NCBI RefSeq assembly: GCF_003626595.1
Contig: NZ_RBAK01000022.1
Coordinates: 1 to 54,142 of the forward strand
DNA: 54,142 bases
Source: Micromonospora endolithica
Lineage (GTDB): Bacteria; Actinomycetota; Actinomycetes; Mycobacteriales; Micromonosporaceae
Reading direction: 5' to 3'
In this document: positions 33,178-42,334 of the stretch, in pieces
Layout of the letters: every line of letters starts with the position of its first letter
Position numbering within the stretch: the stretch's first letter is position 1
Made by a program: the position numbers and the translations under genes
Notes under the pieces: model-generated
Seen by the model: only the letters and a program-made list of their open reading frames with translations
The model's database searches: none
What the model was told of the DNA's origin: nothing

Positions 33178-33519
33178 CGGTGGAGCGCACGTATCAGCCG
33201 AAGGCTCGTCCGGCTCTCCACCATCACGCGCCTCGAACTCGGTCACTCGGAGCGCTCCGGAGAAGCGGGACGCCTACAACTCGCTGCCCCGCCACTGTCA
33301 CTGATGCCGGTCGAACACCTCACACCCGCAATCGAGGACCGCGCGCTGGAAGTGCAGATGCTGCTCGCCGACCGCGGCCAGCACCGCGCCCCGTCAATCC
33401 ACGACCTGCTGATCGCAGCGACCGCCGAAAAGACCGGACTAACCGTCCTGGCCGTCGACAAAGACTTCGACCTCATCGCCGCACTCACTGGCCAGCCGAT
33501 CGGAACCCTGCCAGGCTGA
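33178..33519 (+). pseudogene. VapC-type PIN-domain toxin, N-terminally truncated
   Basis: The frame reads TRLELGHSERSG, then PPLSLMPVEHLTPAIEDRALEVQMLLADRGQHRAPSIHDLLIAATAEKTGLTVLAVDKDFDLIAALTGQPIGTL, a normal VapC C-terminal two-thirds with the catalytic D-x-D/F-D (DKDFD) near the end. The first PIN motif (Asp-Lys-Ser/Thr near residue 5) is missing, and no VapB antitoxin precedes it; instead the PhoX gene ends 155 bases before. Probably inactive. Confidence 0.7.
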
Positions 33520-33757
33520 GCATCGAGGATTACCTCATCTTCCGGATATCGATGTCTCCATCAGACCTGGGACGGGACACACCGACATACCGACACAGCG
33601 CTCCCCGTGCCACCAACCCGCTCGCGTCTATACGTCGCTGGTAGACGGCTACGGAGATTCGCGTAGAGCGTTCTCGCCCATCAAGGCTTTTATGTCGATA
33701 TGGTCGTTTTGCCTTCTCGACCGTCGAGAGGGAACTGAAACGATCAGGGGCGAGAAC
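33520..33757. other. Promoter region of the LPxTG protein gene
   Basis: No gene seen. The AT-rich part around 33675-33740 and a GATCAGGGGCGAGAAC ribosome binding site lie just before the GTG start of the next gene. Confidence 0.4.
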
Positions 33758-34720
33758 GTGAGAAGAATCCGGCGAATCTCTGCCACCGGCGCGATTGCGA
33801 TCGCCGTCAGCGCTGTGGCGCTGTCCAGCGCGCCTCCGGCGTTCGCGGCGCCCGGCGACGCGAGTGCCCGCGGTGTCGTGGTCGACCTGTCCGCAGCCGT
33901 GGCCGGCGTTCCGATCATCACCGCCGACGCGGTCATCGGCAGCGCCACCGCACCGCCCGGCGGCGGCACGGACACCGACACCGCCCTGGCGATCACCATT
34001 CCCGGCGCTTTGGGGGTGACCGCTGCCGGCACGGTGGTCGAGGTCAGCGCCACCCGGGGTGAGACCGCCTCGTCGGCGAATGCCGAGATCGCCGATCTAG
34101 CCCTGGCCGTCCTCGGCACCCCGGTCATCGACGCCGAGGTCATCTCCGCGGCGGTCGCCTGCCCGCAGACCGGCGCGCAGACCGCGGACACCACCTTCAC
34201 CGGGCTGGAACTGTTCGGCGAGCCGATCGAACTGCTGCCCAACACCCCCGGCGTCACCGCCAGCGCTGCGGTCACGGTCGTGGGACTGACCGGAGCGGCC
34301 TTGAACGCGACCCTGACCAACGTCGAGACCGTCACCGACGACGGTGCGATCGCCATCGCCGTGCAAGCGACCCTACGGCTGACCGGCACTGTGGTCGGCG
34401 GGCCGCTGCTGGACATCCCGGTCGGCACCGTCATCCTCGCCGAAGCGCGCTGCGAACGCCCGCTCGGCCCCTCACCCACCCCCACGCCGACCGTGACGCC
34501 CACTCAACCGACGCCGGCGCCCACTCAGCCGACCGCGCCCCCGACCCAACCGACCCAACCGACCCAGCCGCCCACCACCAGCCCTGACCCCATCCTCCCG
34601 GTGACCGGCGACGACACGACCACGCTGTGGTGGCTGCTCGGCATCGGCGCCGTGATGGTGACCGCCGGTGGCGCCGGCATGCTGATCACCCGCCGCAACA
34701 GCCCAACACTCGACGCCTGA
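33758..34720 (+). CDS. Cell-wall-anchored protein with LPxTG sorting signal
   Basis: 320 residues from GTG 33758. Sec signal peptide RRIRRISATGAIAIAVSAVALSSAPPAFAAPG (cleavage after AFA). The body (about 35-230) is Thr/Ala/Val-rich beta sequence resembling choice-of-anchor P proteins, followed by a Pro/Thr spacer (PTPTPTVTPTQPTPAPTQPT...) and the sorting signal LPVTG (residues 280-284), a hydrophobic stretch (LWWLLGIGAVMVTAGGAGML) and the RR charge tail. Sortase should attach it to peptidoglycan. No sortase gene is nearby. A strong hairpin terminator follows. Confidence 0.88.
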   Translation: MRRIRRISATGAIAIAVSAVALSSAPPAFAAPGDASARGVVVDLSAAVAGVPIITADAVIGSATAPPGGGTDTDTALAITIPGALGVTAAGTVVEVSATRGETASSANAEIADLALAVLGTPVIDAEVISAAVACPQTGAQTADTTFTGLELFGEPIELLPNTPGVTASAAVTVVGLTGAALNATLTNVETVTDDGAIAIAVQATLRLTGTVVGGPLLDIPVGTVILAEARCERPLGPSPTPTPTVTPTQPTPAPTQPTAPPTQPTQPTQPPTTSPDPILPVTGDDTTTLWWLLGIGAVMVTAGGAGMLITRRNSPTLDA

Positions 34721-34746
34721 CCAACGCAGCTGCAACTTGTGAAACT

Positions 34747-34784
34747 GACAGGGGTTTCCGGCGATCACGCCGGAGACCCCTGTC
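34747..34784. terminator. Hairpin terminator after the LPxTG gene
   Basis: GACAGGGG, TCCGGCG on the left pair with CGCCGGA, CCCCTGTC on the right with a small internal bulge and an ATCA loop. It starts 27 bases after the stop codon and is likely the transcript end. Confidence 0.8.
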
Positions 34785-34893
34785 GGGCCAGGCTCCGGAT
34801 CATCCCGGACCTTGAGGCTGTCGCGTCTTTCGATTCAGGAGTCCCGCGACCACGGCGTAACGCGGCTGCGGCGGCCAACGCTTCCTTGATGAG

Positions 34894-35115
34894 ATGAGCG
34901 AGCATCGTCGCGCGCTGGTGGACGCCAAAAGCCTCGATGCGATTCTTGATCGCGAGCCGAACAGATACGCGGCCGAAGCGCCAGGGATCGCGGCGTTGAT
35001 CGATGCCGTGACGAAGGAGGCGCCGCTCAATGCCGAACGGGAAGAAGTCGCCGTAGGCGCCTTCCGCGCGGCTGTCCGAACCGCCACGGCCGCCGACGAT
35101 GCGCAGAGCGGGTAG
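34894..35115 (+). CDS. Possible small hypothetical protein
   Basis: 73 residues (MSEHRRALVDAKSLDAILDRE opening). The sequence is helical and Ala/Glu-rich with balanced charge (EAPGIAALIDAVTKEAPLNAEREEVAVGAFRAAVR), more protein-like than random GC-rich frames. No clear ribosome binding site and no known family. Coding is possible but not certain. Confidence 0.35.
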   Translation: MSEHRRALVDAKSLDAILDREPNRYAAEAPGIAALIDAVTKEAPLNAEREEVAVGAFRAAVRTATAADDAQSG

Positions 35116-35453
35116 GTGACCGCGCCGCATCACGCCCTTGTAGGACCAGCGCGGCTAGTTGGCATTGACGTCACCTTCCGGCGCTGCTCGCGCCCGAAGC
35201 AAGAGGGTTGTCAGCTCGGCAGCCCTCGGCGGTGCTCAGCTCTAGGTAAGCCGGGCGCCCGCGCGTCGGGTTGGTACGTTGCCGCGCCGCAAGCCTTGCG
35301 ACCCGCACGCCGCGATAGGCTGGAGACCGCCGCATGCTGAACACCTACGGCATGCAATCTCCAGCATCGACCGGTCTCGTTCGATTCATTCGGCGGCCCG
35401 CCCGCTGCTCCGACACACGGACGGCCCGGCACCAGCGTCAGGAATGCCACCAG
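35116..35453. other. Gene-poor stretch
   Basis: No recognisable gene on either strand. Confidence 0.4.
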
Positions 35454-35846
35454 ATGTCGACAATGAATGAGGCTCGTCGTTTCCGCCGCGGCCAAGCCAT
35501 TCGGTGTAAATGGCGGGCTAGGACGCTTGCGGTGGTTTCGACAACGACGGCGGCGGTAGTCATGCTGCTTTGGCCCCCCAGCGTGCGAATCATTGCGCTG
35601 TTAGGCGTGAGCCTGATCGCAGTTGAAATCGGCACCAAGCTGAGAGCTGTCTTTACGCAGGCGGCCGTCGTCGCGCCGGACAGCGTTGACTACCGGCTCG
35701 CCGGTGGCCAGCACCGCGTCGTCCAACCAGTCAGGATATTCGCCTGCCCGTCCGGCGAGGGCGCTCCAGAGCGTGCCCGACGAGCCACGGTGGGCACGTC
35801 TGGACCCCTGCCGCGGAGGCGCAGACGCCGTTTCAGCGCCTACTAG
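35454..35846 (+). CDS. Possible small membrane protein
   Basis: 130 residues from ATG 35454. A basic N-terminus (MNEARRFRRGQAIRCKWRAR) precedes two adjacent hydrophobic stretches (TLAVVSTTTAAVVMLLW and IIALLGVSLIAVEIGTKL). The C-terminal half is Arg-rich and probably spurious or disordered; the stop overlaps the 3' end of the convergent SARP gene by 14 bases. GC content is lower than surroundings. No family recognised. Confidence 0.4.
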   Translation: MSTMNEARRFRRGQAIRCKWRARTLAVVSTTTAAVVMLLWPPSVRIIALLGVSLIAVEIGTKLRAVFTQAAVVAPDSVDYRLAGGQHRVVQPVRIFACPSGEGAPERARRATVGTSGPLPRRRRRRFSAY

Positions 35847-38800
35847 TGTTCCGCTCGTCGACCCAGTTGGCATCGGGCGCGGAGCCGATTGCGTGGTAGC
35901 GGTGTCGTGCCTGCTTCGCCCGGCCGGTCAGGTAGGTGGCGGCGGCGTCCACCCACGGCGTGGGAGCGAATTCGAACCGGTCAAGCGCGGCGCTGCTTCC
36001 CGCTGCCGCCAGGACTTTCGCCAGGTGGATGCCGGCCTCGGCGGGGTGGACGGCGGGGCGAGGTAGGGCGAGAAGGTCACCTATGGGGTCGGCGGCGAGC
36101 TGGGGGCGTATGGAGAGTCGGCAGCAGTGGGCTGCGAAGATCTTGAAGACGGCTCCGCTGCGCTCGGCTGCGTCGACGGCGGCCTCGGAGTCGGCGACGG
36201 CAGCTGCGTGGTTGCCGCCGCGGGCGTGCAGCAGGGCCCGTACGCGCAGGATGTCGGAGTCCAGTTGGTGCCCTCGGGGCACGAACGAGGCCAGGTCGCC
36301 GTCGAGTGCGGTGAGGTCTCCGTCCCAGTATCGGTGGATCAGCCGGAGCGCGGCGAGCCACGCGTTGTCGCTTTCGGTGCGCCGGGGGTCGGCGGCGTCG
36401 GCCGCCTCGCGCAAGAGGCGTTGCGCGGTGCGCAGGTCGCCGAAGGCCCAGTGGTACGAGATGGTGTTGAAGGTGAACGACAGCGGCACGGGTAGGTCGT
36501 GGCGGCGGGCCAGGGTTTCGGCGGCCTGGAGATCCTGGAGGGCTCCGCGGTTACCAGCGTGAATTCCCACGATGCCACGGTGGGCGAGGACCGTCGGCTG
36601 GGGGTCATTGTCCTGATCGTGTTGCTGGTGGGCGGCTTCGGCGGCGGAGGTGGCCAGGGCGGTGTCGCCGCCGATGGCCAGCAGCGCCGACCCGACCGAC
36701 AGGACCCGCAGCGTCGACGCGGTGGGCGGCTGTGCCATTGTCTGGCTGACGGCGTGGCGGATCTGCCGCAGGGCGGCGCGGCCCTGCCCTCTAGCCCAGG
36801 CGAGCCATCCCAGGACGAGTTCGGCTTTGGCGGCAGCGGCGGGATCGCCGTGGCGGACGAGCAGGTGGCATGCCTCGCGCAGCACAGCCTCTCCGCCGGT
36901 GCCGTGGTGGTAGAGGGATTCCCCCAGATCCAGCAGGACTCGGGCGCGCAGCGGGCTGTTCTCCGGGGCCAGCGTGGCGGCGTACCGGAGGCGTTGCATC
37001 GCGGTGGAGTGGTCCCCACGGGTCAGGGCGAAGGCTCCTGCCGCGCGGATCGCCTCCGCCGCCCGGCTGCGGAGCTGGTCGTCGATCTGGTCGCCGGAGG
37101 CTCGGACGGCCTGCTCGAAGTGGTGGGCGATCTCGCCGAGGGTCGCACCTCGGCCGTGTGGGAGGGCGTCCCACCATTGCGCGGCCACGTGGTGGCCAGC
37201 GGCGCGGAGGCGGTCGTCGAGTGCGAGGTAGCCGACCTGACGCAGGGCGGCATGGGTGAAGCAGAATTCCTCCTCGCCGGCGATCGTCGAGTGCCACCGG
37301 CGGCGCAGGAAGCCGAGACGACACAGCAGGCGCATCGTGGTCTGTGGATGCGGGGTGTCGTGGTGGCCCGGTTCGATGGACTGCGCCATGGCCTGAACCG
37401 CGCCGGTCCACACAGTGTCGCCGAGGATCGCCGCCATTCGTAGCATCGTGGTCTCGACGCCCGACAGCGTTGCCCAGCGGGCTCTGATGACGTCCTCGAG
37501 CGCGGACGGCAGTGCGGTCGCGTCATCGTCGTTGGACGCGGTGGTGTGGATGAGTTGCTCCAGGAAGAGCGGGTTGCCGCCTGCCTGGCGTAGGACCCGG
37601 ACGGTCTTCTGCTCCGCGGTGCTCGGGCCGAGGTGGGAGATGATCTGGCGGGCCGCGGGCTCGTCGAGGCCGGCGAGTGTGATGGACGTGGCGTTCGCGC
37701 TGTCCGCAGCCCACGCCGGCCGGGTCACGACCAGGTCGGGTCTGCTGGTGCACAGAAGCAGCAGGGGGCGGTCGATGACGGCGAACGCCAGGTCCTCGAG
37801 GAAGTCGAGCAGTTCGGGTCTGGCCCAGTGGATGTCCTCGACGACCAGGAGGGCAGGGCGTTCCGCGCGGGCTCGAAGGATCTGCCGCCAGGTCTGGCTC
37901 ACGTCGCGGCCGTCGACGCGGCCACTGTTCTCGCCAATGTCCAGTGCATCGGTGAAAACCGAAGACACCCGGGCTCCCCAGGCGCTGGCGAAATAGCGGC
38001 GGGCCTTGGCGGCGGCCGCCTCGGCGGCGTCGGACACAAGGATTCCGGATTCGGCGGCGAACATCTCGGCCAGCGGCGCGAACGCACTGGCCGGGGGTTC
38101 GGGGCGGCATCTGGCCGTCCACACGGTCTCCACGCCGGGCGGCAGATCGGCGAGCAGTTCGCTGATCAGCCGGGATTTGCCGATGCCCGGCTCGCCGAGG
38201 ACGGTGACGAGGTGCCCGGTGCCGCTGTCGACCACCCGTTGCATGGTGCCCACCAGCAGGGCGAGTTCGGTTCGCCGGCCCACGAAGCCCGACGCGGACC
38301 CTGCGCGCGGGCGCGCAGCACCGGCGAGGCGACCGGGATCGTCGCTGGTCTCCAGCAGTGACTGGTGGATGCCGCGTAACCACGTGCCCGGCTCGGTGCC
38401 CAGTTCGTCGCGGACGGCGGCGCGGAAGCGCGCGTAGGACGCCAGCGCCTCGGCGTGGCGACCGCATCGCTGCAGGGCCAGCAACAGCAGGCCCTGGGTC
38501 CGCTCGCGCAGCGGGTCGGCCTTGGCGGCGGTCTCCACCTCGGAGATGACCTCAATGTGGTGTCCCAGCCGCAGGCCCCACTCCCACATGAGCTCGTGGG
38601 CCATCCGCCGCTGCTCCTCGAGCACGGCGACCTCGGTGAGTCCCTGGAGCGCGGGCATGCCCTCGAGGACCGGCCCGCGCCAGAGGCCGGTGGCCACCCG
38701 CAGAACACGGACCGCGGTGGGTAGGTCGCCCCGGGCGGCATGCCCGCGGGCGAGTGGCAGCATCGAGGCGAAGGTGTCCGCGTCGAGCCGACCGGCTGGT

Positions 38801-39147
38801 AGGACGAGGCGGTATCCCGCCAGTGCGCTGTCCCAGCGCAGGTCGATCCCCTGGCTGGATCCCGCGCCCGCCGCGTCCACCAACAGCCGCTTGCGTAGCT
38901 CGTGGACCCGCTGGTGCAGGGAGTGTCGGGCTCGCATGGCCGGTTTCCCGGGCCACACGGTCTCCGTCAACCGCTCGACGGAGGTCGGGCGGGGATGGTG
39001 CAACGCGAGGCAGCCGAGCACCGCACGCTGGTGGCGACCGCTAAGGGCTATGGACTTGCCGCCGCAGAGCACTTCCAGGGGACCGAGAATCCGCACCTCG
39101 ACGCCGTCAGCCTGTACTACGGAGCCGAGAGACCTCTCGCCGGACAC
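35833..39147 (-). CDS. Large SARP/BTAD regulator with STAND-type ATPase and TPR domains
   Basis: 1,104 residues from GTG 39147 (GGGGGAGG eight bases upstream; an ATG at 39177 is an alternative). Numbering from that ATG: winged-helix DNA-binding domain 25-115 (VEVRILGPLEVLCGG, ALSGRHQRAVLGCLALHH, LTETVWPGKP), BTAD domain 130-275 ending ELGTEPGTWLRGIHQ, then FVGRRTELALL and an AAA/STAND ATPase with Walker A GEPGIGKS (328-335) and Walker B LLVVEDIH (443-450), then a long TPR-like helical region to the end. It resembles AfsR/LuxR-type large ATPase regulators controlling secondary metabolism or secretion. It is divergent from two secreted-protein genes, which are likely targets. Confidence 0.9.
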   Translation of the reverse strand: MSGERSLGSVVQADGVEVRILGPLEVLCGGKSIALSGRHQRAVLGCLALHHPRPTSVERLTETVWPGKPAMRARHSLHQRVHELRKRLLVDAAGAGSSQGIDLRWDSALAGYRLVLPAGRLDADTFASMLPLARGHAARGDLPTAVRVLRVATGLWRGPVLEGMPALQGLTEVAVLEEQRRMAHELMWEWGLRLGHHIEVISEVETAAKADPLRERTQGLLLLALQRCGRHAEALASYARFRAAVRDELGTEPGTWLRGIHQSLLETSDDPGRLAGAARPRAGSASGFVGRRTELALLVGTMQRVVDSGTGHLVTVLGEPGIGKSRLISELLADLPPGVETVWTARCRPEPPASAFAPLAEMFAAESGILVSDAAEAAAAKARRYFASAWGARVSSVFTDALDIGENSGRVDGRDVSQTWRQILRARAERPALLVVEDIHWARPELLDFLEDLAFAVIDRPLLLLCTSRPDLVVTRPAWAADSANATSITLAGLDEPAARQIISHLGPSTAEQKTVRVLRQAGGNPLFLEQLIHTTASNDDDATALPSALEDVIRARWATLSGVETTMLRMAAILGDTVWTGAVQAMAQSIEPGHHDTPHPQTTMRLLCRLGFLRRRWHSTIAGEEEFCFTHAALRQVGYLALDDRLRAAGHHVAAQWWDALPHGRGATLGEIAHHFEQAVRASGDQIDDQLRSRAAEAIRAAGAFALTRGDHSTAMQRLRYAATLAPENSPLRARVLLDLGESLYHHGTGGEAVLREACHLLVRHGDPAAAAKAELVLGWLAWARGQGRAALRQIRHAVSQTMAQPPTASTLRVLSVGSALLAIGGDTALATSAAEAAHQQHDQDNDPQPTVLAHRGIVGIHAGNRGALQDLQAAETLARRHDLPVPLSFTFNTISYHWAFGDLRTAQRLLREAADAADPRRTESDNAWLAALRLIHRYWDGDLTALDGDLASFVPRGHQLDSDILRVRALLHARGGNHAAAVADSEAAVDAAERSGAVFKIFAAHCCRLSIRPQLAADPIGDLLALPRPAVHPAEAGIHLAKVLAAAGSSAALDRFEFAPTPWVDAAATYLTGRAKQARHRYHAIGSAPDANWVDERNTSRR

Positions 39148-39280
39148 AACCCCATCCTCCCCCGCCCACCTGTGCATGCGCGAGGCGAGAGGTCCGCAAT
39201 CTTCTCACGCATCCAGACCGGGCCACGCCACCGTCGCAGACCTCGCGCTCGCCAGGCGACGACGGCCACAGCGGCACACC

Positions 39281-39298
39281 GTGAGCGCGTCGTGAGTG
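39281..39298. promoter_or_regulatory. Candidate SARP box (heptamer direct repeat, 11-base period)
   Basis: GTGAGCG (39281-39287), CGTC, GTGAGTG (39292-39298): two near-identical heptamers with four bases between, the spacing recognised by SARP winged-helix regulators. It lies in the gap between the SARP gene and the divergent secreted-protein genes. Only two copies are seen and heptamers of this composition arise by chance in GC-rich DNA. Confidence 0.35.
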
Positions 39299-39438
39299 GG
39301 CTACGCGACGCTCACCGCGATCGCGCCGACGCGGGCAGCACCCCGCAGCTGACGTGCCTTGCTGTACCGACGGCACCTCGACAGCTGCTGCTCAACCGCT
39401 CTCGCCGAGGCGACGTGTGCTCACGACAAGGAGACCTG

Positions 39439-40362
39439 ATGGCAAGAACTGTCCAACGCGCGATCGCGACGGCCGCCGTGGCTGCGGTGCTGGGCGTGCT
39501 GGTCGGCGTACCCGCTCACGCCGCTCGCGCTCCCCGGCAGCCCACCTTCACCGCCGTGGCGCAGCACCAGCAGACCCTCCTGGGCATTCCCACCCGCACC
39601 ATCACGGTCGGCTCCGCCGACATCGCCCTGTCCATGCGCGAGGCGAACGGTGCGCCCTTCGTGGCGGCACGGACCATCTCCGCTACCGGCTCCTCCGGTT
39701 GGTCGGTGCGCGGCGAAGCGCGCACCGACTGCGCCAACAACCTCACCCGGGACAACGGAGTCCCGTTCTCCCGGTGCGTGGTCCGGCTCAACCTCGAACG
39801 CCCCGGCAACTGGAACGTCTCGGCCTCCGGCACGGTACGCGGGGTGCAGTTCCAGATCGGGTACACCCGCAGCACCGGATACTCCTACGCCAACTACCGC
39901 CTCAGCTACGACATCGAACTCGCCGATCACGGCTACACCGTCTTTACCCCCACCGGCCGGGTCGTGCCGATCAGCGCCAACGGTGTGTCCAGCGTGTCCC
40001 GCTTCACCGCCCTGCGGGAGAGCGACCCGCTGGTGGGTCAGTACACCGCCAGCGCCACCACCAAGGCGACCGTCGGCACCAACGGCGCCATTCGCGTGAT
40101 CGCCGACCGCTCCGCGATGGGATACCGCAAGAATCAGCAGGTCGTCCGCAACATCAAGTACCTGCGTCAGGACACTCGGGCCAAGACCTACACCTACAGC
40201 GGTGAGGTGCTCGCGTACTGCCCCTCCGGATTCCGGTGGATCCCCGTCAACACCTACTTCACCCTGCACACCGGTAGCAGCACGAAATTGGCGGTCTACG
40301 CCACCAAGCCCACCGGCAGCAACAGCGCACCCTGCGTCGGCTTCCTGGATCTGTACAAGTAG
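39439..40362 (+). CDS. Secreted protein of unknown function
   Basis: 307 residues from ATG 39439 with AAGGAGACCTG directly upstream. A Sec signal (QRAIATAAVAAVLGVLVGVPAHA) is followed by a beta-rich mature protein: LLGIPTRTITVGSADIALSMREAN, WSVRGEARTDCANNLTRDNGVPFSRCVVRLNLERPGNWNVSASGTVRGVQFQIGYTRSTGYSYANYRLSYDIELADHGYTVF and so on. Two pairs of Cys (C-x13-C near 100-115; C near 268 and 298) may form disulfides. I do not recognise the family. It is the first of two secreted genes divergent from a large SARP regulator. Confidence 0.85.
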   Translation: MARTVQRAIATAAVAAVLGVLVGVPAHAARAPRQPTFTAVAQHQQTLLGIPTRTITVGSADIALSMREANGAPFVAARTISATGSSGWSVRGEARTDCANNLTRDNGVPFSRCVVRLNLERPGNWNVSASGTVRGVQFQIGYTRSTGYSYANYRLSYDIELADHGYTVFTPTGRVVPISANGVSSVSRFTALRESDPLVGQYTASATTKATVGTNGAIRVIADRSAMGYRKNQQVVRNIKYLRQDTRAKTYTYSGEVLAYCPSGFRWIPVNTYFTLHTGSSTKLAVYATKPTGSNSAPCVGFLDLYK

Positions 40363-40489
40363 CCACCGTCGGGCAGCCGTCCGAGCGGGCCCGGCCCAGC
40401 AACGATGCCGTCAGGCTGCCGAGAAATCTTCGCCCTCCGCGCGCCGCGCGCCGCGGGATGTGGAGAGATGTCAACGAAAGGTTTAGCTC

Positions 40490-41542
40490 ATGTCGAGAAT
40501 CAAGCTCCCCACAGCGATGATCATTGCTGCGGTCGCGGTCGGCTCAGGCATCGTCGCCAACCCCGCTGCCGCCGCACCCATCATCTACTGGCAGGTCGAG
40601 AAGGTCCGCACCCAGGTCGGTGTGACACAGGGGGCCGAGGAACTGCTCTACCGGGTCAGGCCGGTGGGACAGCGAACCCAGCCCCAGCCGGTGGTACGCA
40701 CCATCGTCAGCGAATGGCGCACCGAGGACTCCACATCCGCCACCGGTGTCGTCGACTGGGCGGTCGGCGTCGACGGCGAGGCCGGCGCGCTGGCCGAGGT
40801 GGGTGTCTCCCGCAACGTCCGCGTGGGGGAGAACCAGGGTGTCGGCGGTCGGGCGGAACTGTCGGGATCGCTGTCCACCACCGTGTCACGCTCCTCCACC
40901 CGCGGAGCGACCTCCACCTTCTCCTTCTCGGTCAACGGCCCGACGCTCGAGGCGCGACGGGGGTTCCACATCTTCGGCTACACCGTCGGGAACCGACACC
41001 ACCTCAAGGCACGGCGTTGCACCGCGGTGCCCGGTGGAGGCACCGGCAACGACCTCTGCGGCGGGTGGCGCACGACGACCCTCTACCAGCCCACCGGCAT
41101 CGGCCTGCGCTTTCAGGGACTGGGCTGGAGCGACACCCACTTCTCAGCGAAGAAATGCTGCCAGGGTGATCCGCAACCGAAATGGATCACCAACCGCGAT
41201 CCCCGGTTGGTCGGCGCACAGGTATGCCCCACCGTGACCGGCGTCGCCCTCGACGTGAAGACATCCCGGTACAGCTTCACCTGCGCCTTCGCCGCCGGCG
41301 AGATCACCGGCACGTTCTCGATGACCTCGGTCAAGGACAACACCTACCCCTACGACGTCGACAGCTTCGTCGCCGAGCTCCGCGGCAACGTCACCGGCAA
41401 GATCCGCGTCGTACGGGAGCCGTACCGCGGCAACGCAACCGTTCGCCACCTCACCATGACCTCGATCGGAGCGGTCACCGCACGGTCCTGGTGGAGCGGC
41501 AACCGGGGCACCTTCAAGATCACGGCTTGGGAAGGCAGCTGA
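40490..41542 (+). CDS. Secreted beta-rich protein, possible pore-former-like fold
   Basis: 350 residues from ATG 40490 (GAAAGG upstream). Sec signal ending NPAAAAP. The mature region is beta-rich with two alternating Ser/Thr/Val stretches (VDWAVGVDGEAGALAEVGVSRNVRVGENQGVGGRAELSGSLSTTVSRSSTRGATSTFSFSVNG) like the membrane-insertion hairpins of aerolysin/ETX-type proteins, then a Cys-rich part (CTAVPGGGTGNDLCGGW, KKCCQGDPQ, QVCPTV, FTC). The pore-former reading rests on pattern only. It follows the 39439 gene by 127 bases and ends in a perfect terminator. No immunity or processing gene is evident. Confidence 0.8.
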   Translation: MSRIKLPTAMIIAAVAVGSGIVANPAAAAPIIYWQVEKVRTQVGVTQGAEELLYRVRPVGQRTQPQPVVRTIVSEWRTEDSTSATGVVDWAVGVDGEAGALAEVGVSRNVRVGENQGVGGRAELSGSLSTTVSRSSTRGATSTFSFSVNGPTLEARRGFHIFGYTVGNRHHLKARRCTAVPGGGTGNDLCGGWRTTTLYQPTGIGLRFQGLGWSDTHFSAKKCCQGDPQPKWITNRDPRLVGAQVCPTVTGVALDVKTSRYSFTCAFAAGEITGTFSMTSVKDNTYPYDVDSFVAELRGNVTGKIRVVREPYRGNATVRHLTMTSIGAVTARSWWSGNRGTFKITAWEGS

Positions 41543-41545
41543 ATC

Positions 41546-41582
41546 GAGGGCGGCTGGTGGACGTCGTCCACCAGCCGCCCTC
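41546..41582. terminator. Perfect 17-bp hairpin terminator
   Basis: GAGGGCGGCTGGTGGAC pairs exactly with GTCCACCAGCCGCCCTC over a GTC loop, beginning four bases after the stop of the second secreted-protein gene. Confidence 0.88.
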
Positions 41583-42005
41583 CCGGCACCGCCGATCCGT
41601 CCACGCACGCCGCGGCAGCCCAAGTAGACAATGATCGGCCGAGACTCAGTGATGCGGCGGATAGCCGGGCGCGGCAACCGCCGGCCGGGAACGTTCACGC
41701 CTCCCTGATCGGAGGCTGCTGGTGGACGCCGTGAGAGCTGCCCCTCGGTTCGGCCACACCGTCTGGGGTCCCGTCTAGGCGCGGATCGGTGCCCGCAGAG
41801 CGCGATCGGACGGGCGGCCAGCAGGGCTTGCGGTGAGCAACGCGATTCTGGGGTGGCCGCTCACCACCCGCTTGGTGCCCACTGCTGTACGGACCGGGCG
41901 GCGATGTCAACGACGGCAGGCGAGCGTTACCCGCCGTAAGGAGCATGGGGCGGGTTGTGCAGATCCGGCGTCGAGCCCACCTGCGACGGCTTCGAGCGGA
42001 CGCCG
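41583..42005. other. Gene-poor stretch
   Basis: No recognisable gene. A partial echo of the terminator arm (GCTGGTGGACG) occurs near 41719 but without a pairing arm close by. Confidence 0.45.
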
Positions 42006-42125
42006 TCAGCTCAGGTTGGCGAAGGTTTCGACCTGCCGCGTCTTGCCGGCCACGATGAGGATGTCGCCCGCGTAGATCGTGGTGTCGGCGGCCGCGTAGG
42101 TGAAGTCTTCCCCGGGACATTTGAT
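42006..42125 (-). pseudogene. TrkA C-terminal fragment
   Basis: On the minus strand the last 35 codons read GEDFTYAAADTTIYAGDILIVAGKTRQVETFANLS and end at TGA (42006-42008). This is the closing RCK_C/TrkA_C strand pattern (D-T-x-L-x-x-G-D-x-L-I-V-A-G). Upstream of about 42125 the frame has no TrkA character. The matching N-terminal fragment is found on the opposite strand at 46456-46575. Confidence 0.65.
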
Positions 42126-42334
42126 GGACGCCGCCGACGCCGACGCTGAGCGGAGTTCTCGGAAAGTTCACGCCCCGGGAGAGTGGCAAGCCCTCGACCC
42201 GGACGGCGGGGAGCACTGCGTGAACACTGCGGCCGCACCTGCCCGAAGGCCTCCGGTACGGGGGAGCCAGCTTTCACCCACACCCCAACCACACTGCTGT
42301 TGCGAGCGTGGGTGTCGGTTGCGGCGTCGGGGAC

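Noticed and set aside
33178..33519. Functional VapBC toxin-antitoxin system
   Set aside because: The first PIN motif and any VapB gene are absent.
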